Part shown: in pieces, positions 46,291-56,425 of the stretch
How the letters are laid out: each line of letters opens with the position of its first letter
How positions within the stretch are numbered: the first letter of the stretch is position 1
DNA from: Oreohelix idahoensis
Taxonomy: Eukaryota; Mollusca; Gastropoda; Stylommatophora; Oreohelicidae
Length of the DNA: 64,000 nucleotides
Direction of reading: 5' to 3'
Assembly (NCBI GenBank): GCA_024509875.1
Contig: JAMPIV010012166.1
Span: 1-64,000, forward strand
The notes under the pieces: model-generated
What the model was told of the DNA's origin: nothing
Seen by the model: only the letters and a program-made list of their open reading frames with translations
The model's database searches: none
Translations under genes and position numbers: made by a program

Positions 46291-47812
46291 GAAAAAAATT
46301 TACTAACTCTAAAAAAAATTATTGGGATTCATGTATCCCACCATAAGTCATGTCAGAAGGACTACAATAAACAATAGATGGGAATAATGGATGAAATAAC
46401 ACCATTAACATTTCACACACAAAAAATCGATCATGAAGGGGTAGGGACTGATGGACATAACATAAACGAGGGACACATGGAAAAAAAACAAAAAAAAAAC
46501 TATGGAGGTTATGGTAGCTACAATTAGTACTAATAAGTGGCAAAAAAAAATATATGGGCAAAATAGAACAGTAACTAACAATCATCAACAAACTAACAAA
46601 ACGCTTTATGGGTTTATAGTCATCAATATCTCTCACACTTGTGCGAATCATAAAACATAAAATAACATGACAAGCGAGTTAACGTCGCAAGGAAAAAACA
46701 AACTGGCCAAAAAAAAATATGGCGGGTGCACATAAAATATAGCGGATGCCCAAAATGGCTGTCACCCTACACTTCACTGAAGTGGGTGATGAAAAAAATA
46801 AGAATGGAACAAATGGAGATAGAACCACAAACTACTTGGTGGCAAAGTATGGGCAAAATGGGTAAGTCTCATTTAAAAAAAAATGACTACGCCGGTATAA
46901 ACAATAACCGGAAACAATGAATGGAATGGAAACATGGTAATCAATGGACAATGGTATAGAATATATAAATGGGCAAATAGTTAAATCACATGAATGAGTG
47001 TCGGTGTAACAATAACCGAAAATTCAAACAATCATAATGCAATATGGTGTCATCATCATAATGAATCGTGAATGATGCCAACATTAGTGGCGGGTGAAGA
47101 TGTACATTAGTTAATCACTTTTATTTGGTACAACAGAACAATGTAAACACCCAGAAAAATCTGGGCAAAATCTTACATAAAAAAAACATGGCAAAAAGAA
47201 AAACACAAAAAAAATCATAGGGGTACAAAAGATGGTTTAAAAAAATGAGATCAGACAAAAATAATGTGACATAATGACGCTAACGCGTGTAAAAGGGAAC
47301 TGCATCAACTACAATATATCAGGACTGCAGAGATCGTCTGAGTTGGTGGATCTCCATCAGCAGTGGTCGAAAGGATGTTGTAAGGGAAATGTTCATGTAC
47401 CGGTAGATTCAGCAATATCTTTCTTGCGGACGAAAATGTAACAGCTCTCCATAAATAACGGCTGTTGGACTTTCCTATCTGAACTGGAAATGTGCGTAAA
47501 GTGTGTAACCCAGATGTTCAAGGATGCGTAACGATTGGTCTTCGCGGTAGCATCAGGATCAAGCAATTCAGCAGGAGGGGTATTGTGTATGAGACCTGCA
47601 TCGGAAGACACGAGAAGCAGGGTCGACTTCATGCTAAAAATAATAGCATGGCAGGAAATGTCAACATGACCGGAGACGGCATCTGGAGGTAAGTGCAGTT
47701 CAATTTGTAAACATCTTTGCAAAAATGTTCATTGTTTCCAATCTTTCAATGGCTTACAATAACAGGCAAGGATCGTACTGTGTAGGTTGGGATGTAGGAA
47801 CAATGGCATGGA
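46291..47812. other. Internal non-coding region of D
   Basis: A-rich with many short poly-A runs. Only short frames on both strands, none supported. Confidence 0.6.
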
Positions 47813-49195
47813 CTACGGGAAACAACGGGAGGATCGGGGTGGAGGCTGCGGACTGGTATGAGGATAACGGAGGGGAACACGCAATCTACGGGACGGAGGT
47901 GTGACAGGGGGAGGGAGAGGCGGAGGAGAGGGACTACGGTAAGGAGAATGAACAGAACCACGGGAGCGACGAAAACGGGTTCGTACATGGGCGGCCCGCT
48001 GGTGAAGGGGCTTAGGAAAGGGAACAGAATCGTAAATGAATTTTGGATGACGACGTCTAAAGAGAAAACGAGCTGAGGGAAGAGGAACATCAGGTCCAAT
48101 ATCAAAAGAAGAATAATCGGGGGAAGAGTCAAGATCAGAGGAAGGGGGAGAAAAATAACCGGAGGGAGGTGGAGGAAAATAACCATAAGGAGGAAGAGAA
48201 GGTTCAACATCTGAAGAGTCAGGCTCATGTTCTGTATCAAGGTCGGAGGGAGGCGGAGGAAAATAACCATAAGGAGAAAGAGAAGGTTCAACATCTGAAG
48301 AGTCAGTCTCATGTTCTGTATCAAGGTCGGAGGGAGGTGGAGGAAAATAACCATAAGGAGAAAGAGAAGATTCAACATCTGAAGAGTCAGACTCATGTTC
48401 TGTATCAAGGTCGGAGGGAGGCGGAGGAAAATAACCATAAGGAGGAAGAGAAGGTTCAAAATCTGAAAAGTCAGACTCAGGTTCTGTATCAAGGTCGGAG
48501 GGAGGCTGAGGAAAATAACCAGGGGGAGGAAAAGTGGGGTCAGAAGAGAGATGAACAGAGGGAGGAAAAGCGGGGTCTGAAGGGAGGTGAACAGAGGGAG
48601 GAAAAGTGGGGTCTGAAGAGAGGTGAACAGAGGGAGGAAAAGCGGGGTCAGAAGAGAGGTGAACAGAGGGAGGAAAAGTGGGATTAGAAGAGAGGTGAAC
48701 AGGGGGAGGAAGGGAGGTATGGACAGGAGTTGCGGCAGTAATAGGAGGTACAATAATATCATGCTGAGGGGAAGCATGAGAGGGGCCTGGAGTAACGGAG
48801 GGTAACTCAGCCAAGCGAGCATCACAGGAGAGGATATGTGAGTACAGCTCAGGTGGAGGGATATGAACCTCAGCTGTGAAACAGGAATGATAACGTCTGT
48901 TAAAGGTTTTTCTCCACTGTGTTACTGGCTTTATATATGCTCTTAGTCCATTTTCTGTCGTTATCAAACATCTTTGTTTGTCACTCGTAACATTATTTAT
49001 TTCAAATATCTTTCCTTGTTTGATTACATTGATAATGTTTCTCACTGTAATTCGACAGTGTCTTTTATTGAGACTGTTCCAGTGTGCCCTTCCAGCAGCT
49101 GTTTGTTGCTGTGACAATTGTTGTTGAAGCAGATGGTTTTGCTTTTGCAACAAAAATACTTTATGCTCTAGCTGTTGAATGGGTGAATCCATCAT
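47813..49195 (-). CDS. 460-residue proline-rich repeat protein of element D, function unknown
   Basis: ATG at 49195, intact to the stop. Residues 1-35 are a Gln/Leu-rich coiled coil (LEHKVFLLQKQNHLLQQQL). Residues about 36-130 look globular and basic (NSLNKRHCRITVRNIINVIK, LITTENGLRAYIKP). Then come five copies of a 12-residue unit like SVHLSSDPTFPP and four copies, plus a partial, of a 28-residue unit beginning GYFPPPPSDLDTEHE. It ends in an Arg/Pro-rich tail (RRRHPKF, RTRFRRSRG). There is no match I recognise to gag, PR or env. The N-terminal coiled coil, repeat middle and basic end could suit a gag-like RNA-binding protein, which is an inference. The overlapping frames on both strands are shadows of the repeats. 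Confidence 0.7.
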   Translation of the reverse strand: MMDSPIQQLEHKVFLLQKQNHLLQQQLSQQQTAAGRAHWNSLNKRHCRITVRNIINVIKQGKIFEINNVTSDKQRCLITTENGLRAYIKPVTQWRKTFNRRYHSCFTAEVHIPPPELYSHILSCDARLAELPSVTPGPSHASPQHDIIVPPITAATPVHTSLPPPVHLSSNPTFPPSVHLSSDPAFPPSVHLSSDPTFPPSVHLPSDPAFPPSVHLSSDPTFPPPGYFPQPPSDLDTEPESDFSDFEPSLPPYGYFPPPPSDLDTEHESDSSDVESSLSPYGYFPPPPSDLDTEHETDSSDVEPSLSPYGYFPPPPSDLDTEHEPDSSDVEPSLPPYGYFPPPPSGYFSPPSSDLDSSPDYSSFDIGPDVPLPSARFLFRRRHPKFIYDSVPFPKPLHQRAAHVRTRFRRSRGSVHSPYRSPSPPPLPPPVTPPSRRLRVPLRYPHTSPQPPPRSSRCFP

Positions 49196-49238
49196 AAAAA
49201 AACAGTTAGGAGCTGGTCACGGGCACCAAATCAAGTTA

Positions 49239-49797
49239 TGTGGCCGGGGGAGTTGACGGGAACTGCACCAAATCAAGTTAGATGTGACCGGGCTTGGTCA
49301 CGGTGACAAATCAAGTCTAGTGTGACAGGGTGAGAATGGGGTGGAATCTTTTATCAATGTTCATCTGTTGTTTTACTGGCGACTGCCAGAGATGGTGATT
49401 ACAGAATAGGAATTTAACCCAGGTGGTTCTTTTGGAGACTCGTAACTGTGTTTATGTTATAGGCTGCATGATCGTCAAAAATATGGTAACATTCTTTTCT
49501 CTATTACCTGATGTAAACAAACGACACTTCCTACTGACGTTCAGGAAATAAGTTCAAGCTGGACTAAATATGAATGTCTGTAACTGACAACTTCATAATA
49601 GTTTTATTACAGTGTCTGGTAACCCTCTGCCACAACTTCAAGATCCAAACCCCAAAATCACTGCCTCGCTCGTCTCGTGCCTCATAAATACATGTGGGCA
49701 ATTTCTGATGTATTTCTTACCTTTAATTAAACCAGTCATCCTAAAGAAGAAATAACACACAGCCATCGAACTTACAAGATGGTCCAAACCCCAAAAT
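49239..49797 (-). repeat. 5' LTR (element sense) of D, rearranged
   Basis: The first 350 bases match 45485 onward. After about 49570 the same blocks (CATAAATACATGTG, CCAGTCATCC, CCAAACCCCAAAATCACTGCC) occur in a different order and partly twice, pointing to internal rearrangement. Confidence 0.65.
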
Positions 49798-50972
49798 AAA
49801 GTTGATCCACATCGCTGTCTAGTTGCTCTAAAACCTTTTCACTACTTGACTCTCATTTTCTAGATCTTCTTATAGATTTCGGGGTTATTTATATACCCAC
49901 GATGCGGTTATACATTAACACTCTGTTAGTACATTTTTTATGACCCTGTCGAATTCATGATTCTAAATTAGTTTGTACTACTTTCTCTGTTACCTTTTCT
50001 AGTGTAATGGAGGAAGGTTTGATTATCACCATACAGGGGTTGGAAGTTTATACATTCGATATATTAAAATTAATTGTTGTATATCATTACATTTTTTCCT
50101 TTATCAAACAGAGATTTCATTTGTATTTTTTCTCAGTGTATGCTTTTCCATGTGAGTCAGTACAGCTATATTGTTGATTTCAACCGTCTACTGATGATAT
50201 TCCACAAGATTTGCTGGTCCAGTTTAACTTATCGACAGTGTGACTCTACACTAGATCTTGGTGTCTTCTTACCATGGGACATCTTAAGCCTACGGGACTC
50301 ATCTTATATATGGAGCTTATTTGATATGACAGATAATATTGAATATTGCATATTGTTATAGCACAGTCTATTAGAGAGTATTGTATTAGTATATGATGTA
50401 ATTTTTTATGATATTATGTTGGTGCATATTTATGCACTATTGCTCTATTGTATTATTCATATACTATTGTGTATGGAAATGATGAACATATGATTATTGT
50501 AGTGATGCCTCTAATTTTTTTTTAATGTAATTCATCATTGCGATATATTTCAGCACTGTAGTTTTCAAGAATATGAAGACAGGAGAAAATGTAATTTTTT
50601 TGTGTCATTGTAATGTTTTTTCTGTGCCCAGCACTTCATTGTGCGTCTGCTCTTTTCTTTCGTATTCCTGCTGGTCTTTGTTCACTTTTCACTTTTAACT
50701 TACGGTGTCATGGCGAATTTATACTTTTATACTTCATACTTCTTTGAGGTTGACGTTCTTCGTATGGTTGTCCCATTATCTGTCTATACTTTACTTTGTT
50801 TGAAACTTATAATATTTGTATACTTGGCTGATTACTTTGTATGCTTCATTTTTTACTTTACACTTACTGTTTATATTTTTTGTCGATGGATTCATAGAAC
50901 TTTACATAGGTGAATTCTTATATGCGGGCTATTGGAACTATACCGACCTCTTGTTTTTTGTTGATGTAATTT
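49798..50972 (+). other. Rest of element C: RNase H tail and conserved 3' region
   Basis: 49802-49840 reads VDPHRCLVALK, the continuation of RNase H interrupted at 45484. From about 49890 the sequence aligns with element A 10960-12330. It includes a 95-codon ORF (50074-50361), a splice-acceptor-like tract near 50135, and a T-rich hydrophobic ORF (50641-50913). Confidence 0.55.
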
Positions 50973-50993
50973 AAAAAAAAAAAATGATATCTT

Positions 50994-51035
<42 letters not shown>

Positions 51036-51045
51036 CGGTGTAGAC
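50973..51045 (+). promoter_or_regulatory. A12/T12 hairpin and 31-G tract before the 3' LTR of C
   Basis: Twelve A (50973-50984), TGATATC, then twelve T (50992-51003) make a 12-bp stem. It is followed by an unbroken run of 31 G (51004-51034) and TCGGTGTAGAC, which abuts the LTR. Element A has the same order with a short CCCTGGGGA in place of the long G-run. Confidence 0.68.
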
Positions 51046-52189
51046 TGTTAAGACAGATTTTGATATTTTGTAGTCATGGGGAGTTTACACGTTGTAATAC
51101 TAGGATGTACAGGCCAGACGTTGGTTATCTCCCTTGACTGGTTTAAAAATATTTGATCCAGAATTCTCTCGAACCTTCGAGATTGAGTTCAGTTCACGTT
51201 TCGTGGTTAGCTGCGCATGCGTGACTGTTTGAGCTGGACTGATATGCGGTATCCTGTGACAGTTCGCTCTGGGTGTTTGACCGGGCTGGTCAGCCATGTT
51301 TTCTAACTGTGTGTTCGGGAGGATATTTGTGGTGAGATAGAAAAGTTGGAGACTCCCTGTGATATTTCTAAAGCCTGGGATATATGGCTAGAATTTATAT
51401 TGTGCAATGTGTTTAGATATTGTATTACCAGAGCAGAGGAGGTAAGAAGAATATTTATATGATTTAAAGCCAGGAACTTATACGGCTTATATATTGTATC
51501 GCCAGAGAAGGTGAAAAGGATATTTATATTGCTTAAAGCCAGGAACTTATACGGCTTATATATTGCATCGCCAGAGAAAGTGAAAAGGATATTTATATTG
51601 CTTAAAGCCAGGAACTTATACGGCTTATATATTGTACCGCCAGAGAAGGTGAAAAGGATATTTATATTGCTTAAAGCCAGGAACTTATACAGCTTATATA
51701 TTGTATTGCTAGGGAAGATGAAAAGAATATTTACACGATGTTTTTCCATGATGTGCTTTGAACTGTACCAGTGACAGTGAATCGTTTATGATATACCTAT
51801 GTACTGTATTACCAGGATGTTTACATTGACGTGTCGTTTGTAGCAGTACAATAAACAGTGTATAGACGTTTCGGCCGTCTCTTCATTCTTCTGACTAGGA
51901 GGTTTACCAGAGTTTGCAGTGTTACCTGTTATGTGCATTATGGTGTGTGATTGTTCGTGTTTTGTTCCAGAACCACATGCATTCGCGTCCTTTGATAGCT
52001 TCACACACACACCCAGTCGGCCACCTGTAAGCCCGACCTGCTGATCGCCTATATCAGCGCAGCACATAATAATAATAATATTTTCATTCTTCTGGAAGTA
52101 CCTGGCGTTGTCCAGAGGTCTCACACCCTTCAACACTATAACTTCAACAGTGATTCCAGGAATAATAACAGTCGCCCCGCCCTTTATCA
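51046..52189 (+). repeat. 3' LTR of element C
   Basis: 1144 bp, near-identical to 39959-41103 including the 69-bp repeats. Ends CTTTATCA, then the GATAC duplication. Confidence 0.93.
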
Positions 52190-52194
52190 GATAC

Positions 52195-53111
52195 TTAGAA
52201 CAATTAATGATCCCATATTAGAGAATGACACTGCAATAGATAAGAGGCTGTTGACACTTTTGTCTACTGTTCTTCACTTCTGTTGACACATGCCACAAAC
52301 CAACTTTATTGTAGTTGTTGATTGTATGATGTTGGTTCAAATCACTATCCGGGACCCAAAGATGCAGCAATAGAGAATGCAGTCGGCGACCCATAGCTTG
52401 ACTGCTTGCATCAGGGTCAGCGAACCAGAGCTGACCACGACCCTACTCCACCTCCATGTGGTGGTCCTGGAAACAGGCTGCATCACTGCAGTCTGGCTGA
52501 GAGAGTAGGGATCGCAGAGGGAAGGCAAACCCGGTCCCAAAAAATGCCGTGCTGAAGTCGGATGTGTCGACCGAAAGGTGCAGATATCACAGCTCTGGCG
52601 TAAACAGACACAACACAACCAACGTCCTTTTCAGGACGAACGAGGAAGAAGAAGAAGACACTATCCTTCTGCATTAGCTCTAATATCATGTTATTCCAAA
52701 CAAGATTCAATTGACTCACATATTTGATGAGAGCGATGACAGCAAGGCTTCTCCAGTTTTATATCAAATTTATTTACAAAACAAGAAAAACTTGAAAAAA
52801 GGACGGTACAGTTCACAGCAACCAGCCTTCCAACATCTTGCTGGCTCCCTTATGTAAAACAAACATGTGATGTCCTTCGCTTTCTCACTCTTGTGGTGTT
52901 CTGGTCCCATGATGAGAACCACTGCATGTTTACACGGTTTTTCTCACTCCTGTCATTTCATTCATTAGCAACATTCTCTTCTTCACAGTTACTTTATAAA
53001 TGTCATCTTAGTATATCATTATGAAACTTGCCTAACTGCTAGGGATGTAAGGTTTACCAAGTTTTTATTCTACTTCTAGCTACTGCTCTGTTTTCCACAA
53101 GTCTACTTTAC
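52195..53111. other. No gene; possible interspersed repeat and zinc-finger gene 3' end
   Basis: 52330-52665 is more GC-rich than its surroundings and ends in a GAAGAAGAAGAAGA tract, like the 3' end of a LINE or SINE, but no domain was recognised. On the minus strand a polyadenylation signal AATAAA (52774-52769) lies about 340 bases past the stop of the zinc-finger exon and could serve it. Confidence 0.45.
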
Positions 53112-55697
53112 TCAACACTTCAAAACTACAGGTTTATTTGTAACACATACTTGGTGTTCAGAAAACTCAAAGTCCTCATAAAAATATTGAATATCAAAAA
53201 TCTCTCCAGTATGTATTCTTTTGTGTGCTTTCAGATTAGACGAATTTGTAAACCCTACTCCACAAACATCACACTCGTATGGCTTCTCTCCAGTATGTAT
53301 TCTTTTGTGTTGATTAAGATCACTACATCGTGTAAACCCTGCTCCACAAACATCACACTTGTATGGCTTCTCTCCAGTATGTATTCTTTTGTGTTGATTA
53401 AGATCACTACATCGTGTAAACCCTGCTCCACAAACATCACACTTGTATGGCTTCTCTCCAGTATGTATTCTTTTGTGTTGATTAAGATCACTACATCGTG
53501 TAAACCCTACACCACAAACATCACACTTGTATGGCTTCTCTCCAGTATGTATTCTTTTGTGTTGATTAAGATCACTACATCGTGTAAACCCTACACCACA
53601 AACATCACACTTGTATGGCTTCTCTCCAGTATGTATTCTTTTGTGTTGATTAAGATCACTACATCGTGTAAGCCCTACACCACAAACATCACACTTGTAA
53701 GGCTTCTCTCCAGTATGTATTCTTTTGAGTTGATTAAGATCACTACATCGTGTAAACCCTACACCACAAACATCACACTTGTATGGCTTCTCTCCAGTAT
53801 GTATTCTTTTGTGTTGATTAAGATCACTACATCGTGTAAACCCTACACCACAAACATCACACTTGTATGGCTTCTCTCCAGTATGTATTCTTTTGTGTTG
53901 ATTAAGATCACTACATCGTGTAAGCCCTACACCACAAATATCACACTTGTAAGGCTTCTCTCCAGTATGTATTCTTTTGTGTTGATTAAGATCACTACAT
54001 CGTGTAAACCCTGCTCCACAAACATCACACTTGTATGGCTTCTCTCCAGTATGTATTCTTTTGTGTTGATTAAGATCACTACATCGTGTAAACCCTACAC
54101 CACAAACATCACACTTGTATGGCTTCTCTCCAGTATGTATTCTTTTGTGTTTATTAAGATAACTACATCGTGTAAGCCCTACACCACAAACATCACACTT
54201 GTAAGGCTTCTCTCCAGTATGTATTCTTTTGTGATATTTCAGATGAACAGACTGTAGAAACCTTACTCCACATACATTATCACACTTGTAAGGTTTCTCT
54301 CCTGTATGTGTTCTTTCATGTATTTCCTTCCTACTAGAATGTGTAAACTCTAATCCACAAACATTGCACTTGTATGGCTTCTCTCCAGTATGTATTCTTT
54401 TGTGTTTATTAAGATTACTACATTGCGTAAACCCTACACCACAAACATCACACTTGTAAGGCTTCTCTCCAGTATGTAGTCTTTTGTGATTTGTCAGATG
54501 AACATACTGTGCAAACCCTACTCCACAAACATCACACTTGTAAGGCTTCTCTCCAGTATGTATTCTTTTGTGTTTATTAAGATCACTACATCGTGTAAGC
54601 GCTACACCACAAACATCACACTTGATAGGCTTCTCTCCAGTATGTATTCTTTTGTGTGCTTTCAGATTAGATAAATTTGTAAACCCTACACCACAAACAT
54701 CACACTTGTAAGGCTTCTCTCCAGTATGTATTCTTTTGTGATATTTCAGATGAACAGACTGTGCAAACCTTACTCCACATACATTATCACACTTGTAAGG
54801 TTTCTCTCCTGTATGTGTTCTTTCATGTATTTCCCTACTACTAGAATGTGTAAACTCTAATCCACAAACATTGCACTTGTATGGCTTCTCTCCAGTATGT
54901 ATTCTTTTGTGTTTATTAAGATTACTACATCGCGTAAACCCTACACCACAAACATCACACTTGTAAGGCTTCTCTCCAGTATGTAGTCTTTTGTGATTTG
55001 TCAGATGAACATACTGTGCAAACCCTACTCCACAAACATCACACTTGTAAGGCTTCTCTCCAGTATGTATTCTTTTGTGTACTTTTAGACTAGTAAGGTG
55101 TGCAAACCCTACTCCACAAACATCACACTTGTAAGGCCTCTCTCCAGTATGTATTCTTTTGTGTACTTGCAGACTAGAGGAACGTGCAAAACCTACTCCA
55201 CAAGCATCACACTTGAAAGGCTTCTCTCCAGTATGTATTCTTTTGTGTTCTTTCAGTCTACAAGAATGTCTAAACCTTATTCCACAAACAACACACTTGT
55301 ATGATGGTATCTCTCGAGTATGTATTCTTTTGTGTTCTTTCAGAGTAGACCAATTTGGTAGCATTACACCACCAACATCATGTTCATAATTGTTCTGTAC
55401 TTCCTTACTTTGTATGTTGTTTATAAACTCACAACTCATATCAACCCCCTCATGTTTATCACTTTTCTGTTTCATATCATCTAACCCACTTTCATTTTGA
55501 ACTGTGACCTTGAAGTCATTCTGGGTCTTACCAATGTCTGCTGATTTGTCATGAAAAACAATGGAGTGCACAGATACATCACTTCCTGTTGTTCCAAACT
55601 CATCACAAATGTCATTTGTCAACAATACAAAACTGGTATAATCATTTTTGTACAATCTTTTACTGGTGTTGATGATCCGGGCTTGGTAAGGCACATC
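53112..55697 (-). CDS. C2H2 zinc-finger protein exon with 25 tandem fingers
   Basis: A large terminal exon on the minus strand. The open frame extends left to 55757, but TATATTTTCAG just before 55697 is a good splice acceptor, so coding probably starts there in the middle of a codon. A 140-residue, acidic, non-finger lead has no KRAB, BTB or SCAN domain. Next are one half finger (only the two His), 25 complete fingers with TGEKPYKCDVCG linkers, and a short tail. Fingers 7 and 13 have Cys-X3-Cys spacing, and finger 19 has Leu in place of the first His. Fingers 15-24 share the same helix (RCSDLNQ). Likely a nuclear DNA-binding protein. Upstream exons are not identified. No stop or frameshift is present. 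This is the only candidate host gene here. Confidence 0.85.
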   Translation of the reverse strand, partial: DVPYQARIINTSKRLYKNDYTSFVLLTNDICDEFGTTGSDVSVHSIVFHDKSADIGKTQNDFKVTVQNESGLDDMKQKSDKHEGVDMSCEFINNIQSKEVQNNYEHDVGGVMLPNWSTLKEHKRIHTREIPSYKCVVCGIRFRHSCRLKEHKRIHTGEKPFKCDACGVGFARSSSLQVHKRIHTGERPYKCDVCGVGFAHLTSLKVHKRIHTGEKPYKCDVCGVGFAQYVHLTNHKRLHTGEKPYKCDVCGVGFTRCSNLNKHKRIHTGEKPYKCNVCGLEFTHSSSREIHERTHTGEKPYKCDNVCGVRFAQSVHLKYHKRIHTGEKPYKCDVCGVGFTNLSNLKAHKRIHTGEKPIKCDVCGVALTRCSDLNKHKRIHTGEKPYKCDVCGVGFAQYVHLTNHKRLHTGEKPYKCDVCGVGFTQCSNLNKHKRIHTGEKPYKCNVCGLEFTHSSRKEIHERTHTGEKPYKCDNVCGVRFLQSVHLKYHKRIHTGEKPYKCDVCGVGLTRCSYLNKHKRIHTGEKPYKCDVCGVGFTRCSDLNQHKRIHTGEKPYKCDVCGAGFTRCSDLNQHKRIHTGEKPYKCDICGVGLTRCSDLNQHKRIHTGEKPYKCDVCGVGFTRCSDLNQHKRIHTGEKPYKCDVCGVGFTRCSDLNQLKRIHTGEKPYKCDVCGVGLTRCSDLNQHKRIHTGEKPYKCDVCGVGFTRCSDLNQHKRIHTGEKPYKCDVCGVGFTRCSDLNQHKRIHTGEKPYKCDVCGAGFTRCSDLNQHKRIHTGEKPYKCDVCGAGFTRCSDLNQHKRIHTGEKPYECDVCGVGFTNSSNLKAHKRIHTGEIFDIQYFYEDFEFSEHQVCVTNKPVVLKC

Positions 55698-55767
55698 TGA
55701 AAATATATGGGATTTTGACAGAAATAAATAACTAGTAGAAGATAAGTAATCAATCAATACCTTTTAG

Positions 55768-56010
55768 CTCCCCCAAGTCCTCCTGTCCCGTGCCATCTGC
55801 TCAAGTTCTTTCTATGTTGTCCTCATCATTTTCACCTCTGTCTCCAATTTTCTTCTCCATGTGTTTTTTGGTTTACCTCTGCCTCTCTTTCCCTGGGGAT
55901 TCCAGAACAAGGACTGCCTTGTAATGCTATCAACAGGTTTCCTCAATGTGTGTCCTATCCATCGCCATCGTCTTCTTCTCTTGTTCAGCCGGCACTTGTC
56001 TGGCTCGTCA
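55768..56010 (-). pseudogene. C-terminal fragment of an RTE-like LINE RT
   Basis: The minus strand reads RRRRWRWIGHTLRKP, SITRQSLFWNPQGKRGRGKP and NTWRRKLETEV, then a stop and KELEQMARDRRTWG. This is the conserved end of the same LINE type as 57506-60487 but a clearly different subfamily. It lies in the presumed intron next to the zinc-finger exon. Confidence 0.85.
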
Positions 56011-56425
56011 TCAGTTCCACATTTGTGTCATACAATTTCAATCCTTCTGTTTTTTGCAAGCACCCGTTTATGAAAGTCTTATAGTTGTAAATCAGTTATT
56101 AGACATCTTAAATTGTGTAGCTCTATAAAATTTTAGTAAGACATATAGTCAAAATTTAAAATTGTGGATAATCAGACATTTCAGCATCATCACATTTCAT
56201 TCCTTATCTTGAATGTCCATCATTAGAACAAAAACAAAGTGTCCTTCATTATAAGCACAGTTTTTTTAAACTTATGTTTACAATAATGTCTGCACAAATT
56301 TACTTTGAATCTATACGAATGTTTGCAAATTTTGTGGATTGTCCTAAAATGTTACATTTTTAGAGAATTTGTGTTATGTTAGTTTTGGAAAACATTTTAA
56401 ATTTGTGTTTATGACATTACTGATG
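56011..56425. other. No gene seen
   Basis: AT-rich sequence without recognisable features. Confidence 0.6.

Larger units (their letters stand above)
45485..49797 (-). mobile_element. LTR element D carrying a single proline-rich ORF, inserted in RNase H of C
   Basis: A unit beginning TGTGGCCGG is found at 45485 and again at 49239, with several hundred matching bases after each. On the minus strand the 3' LTR is 45485-46240 (TGTGACAG...CCACA). The 5' LTR (49239 to about 49797) has been rearranged, so its far end and the target duplication could not be fixed. A primer-site-like TGGTGCCCGTGACCAGCT lies at 49228-49211. No gag, PR, RT or INT motif was found. The only long ORF is a proline-rich protein. 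This looks like a non-autonomous (LARD-like) element. Confidence 0.75.
39959..52189 (+). mobile_element. LTR retrotransposon C (Gmr1-like, INT before RT) with nested pogo-like element and LTR element D
   Basis: LTRs 39959-41103 and 51046-52189 begin TGTTAAGACAG and end CTTTATCA. The flanks are GATAC at 39954-39958 and 52190-52194, a perfect 5-bp duplication. Order inside is gag tail, PR, INT, RT (split by a DNA transposon), RNase H (split by element D), 3' region shared with A, hairpin, G-run, LTR. The leader and most of gag are missing, compared with about 2.4 kb for the same stretch in A. Stops and frameshifts show it is defective. Confidence 0.92.

Noticed and set aside
47746..48825. Leu/Pro-rich minus-strand ORF and the plus-strand ORF 48169-48687
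   Set aside because: Overlapping-frame shadows of the repeats in the element D protein; the frame with coiled coil and domain-like N-terminus was preferred.
53151..54257. 368-codon plus-strand ORF with SMYSFVLIKITTSCKP repeats
   Set aside because: Antisense shadow of the zinc-finger array.
53255..55300. Possible CRISPR-like or satellite array (84-bp period)
   Set aside because: The repeats are coding C2H2 fingers with no spacer structure, in a eukaryotic genome.
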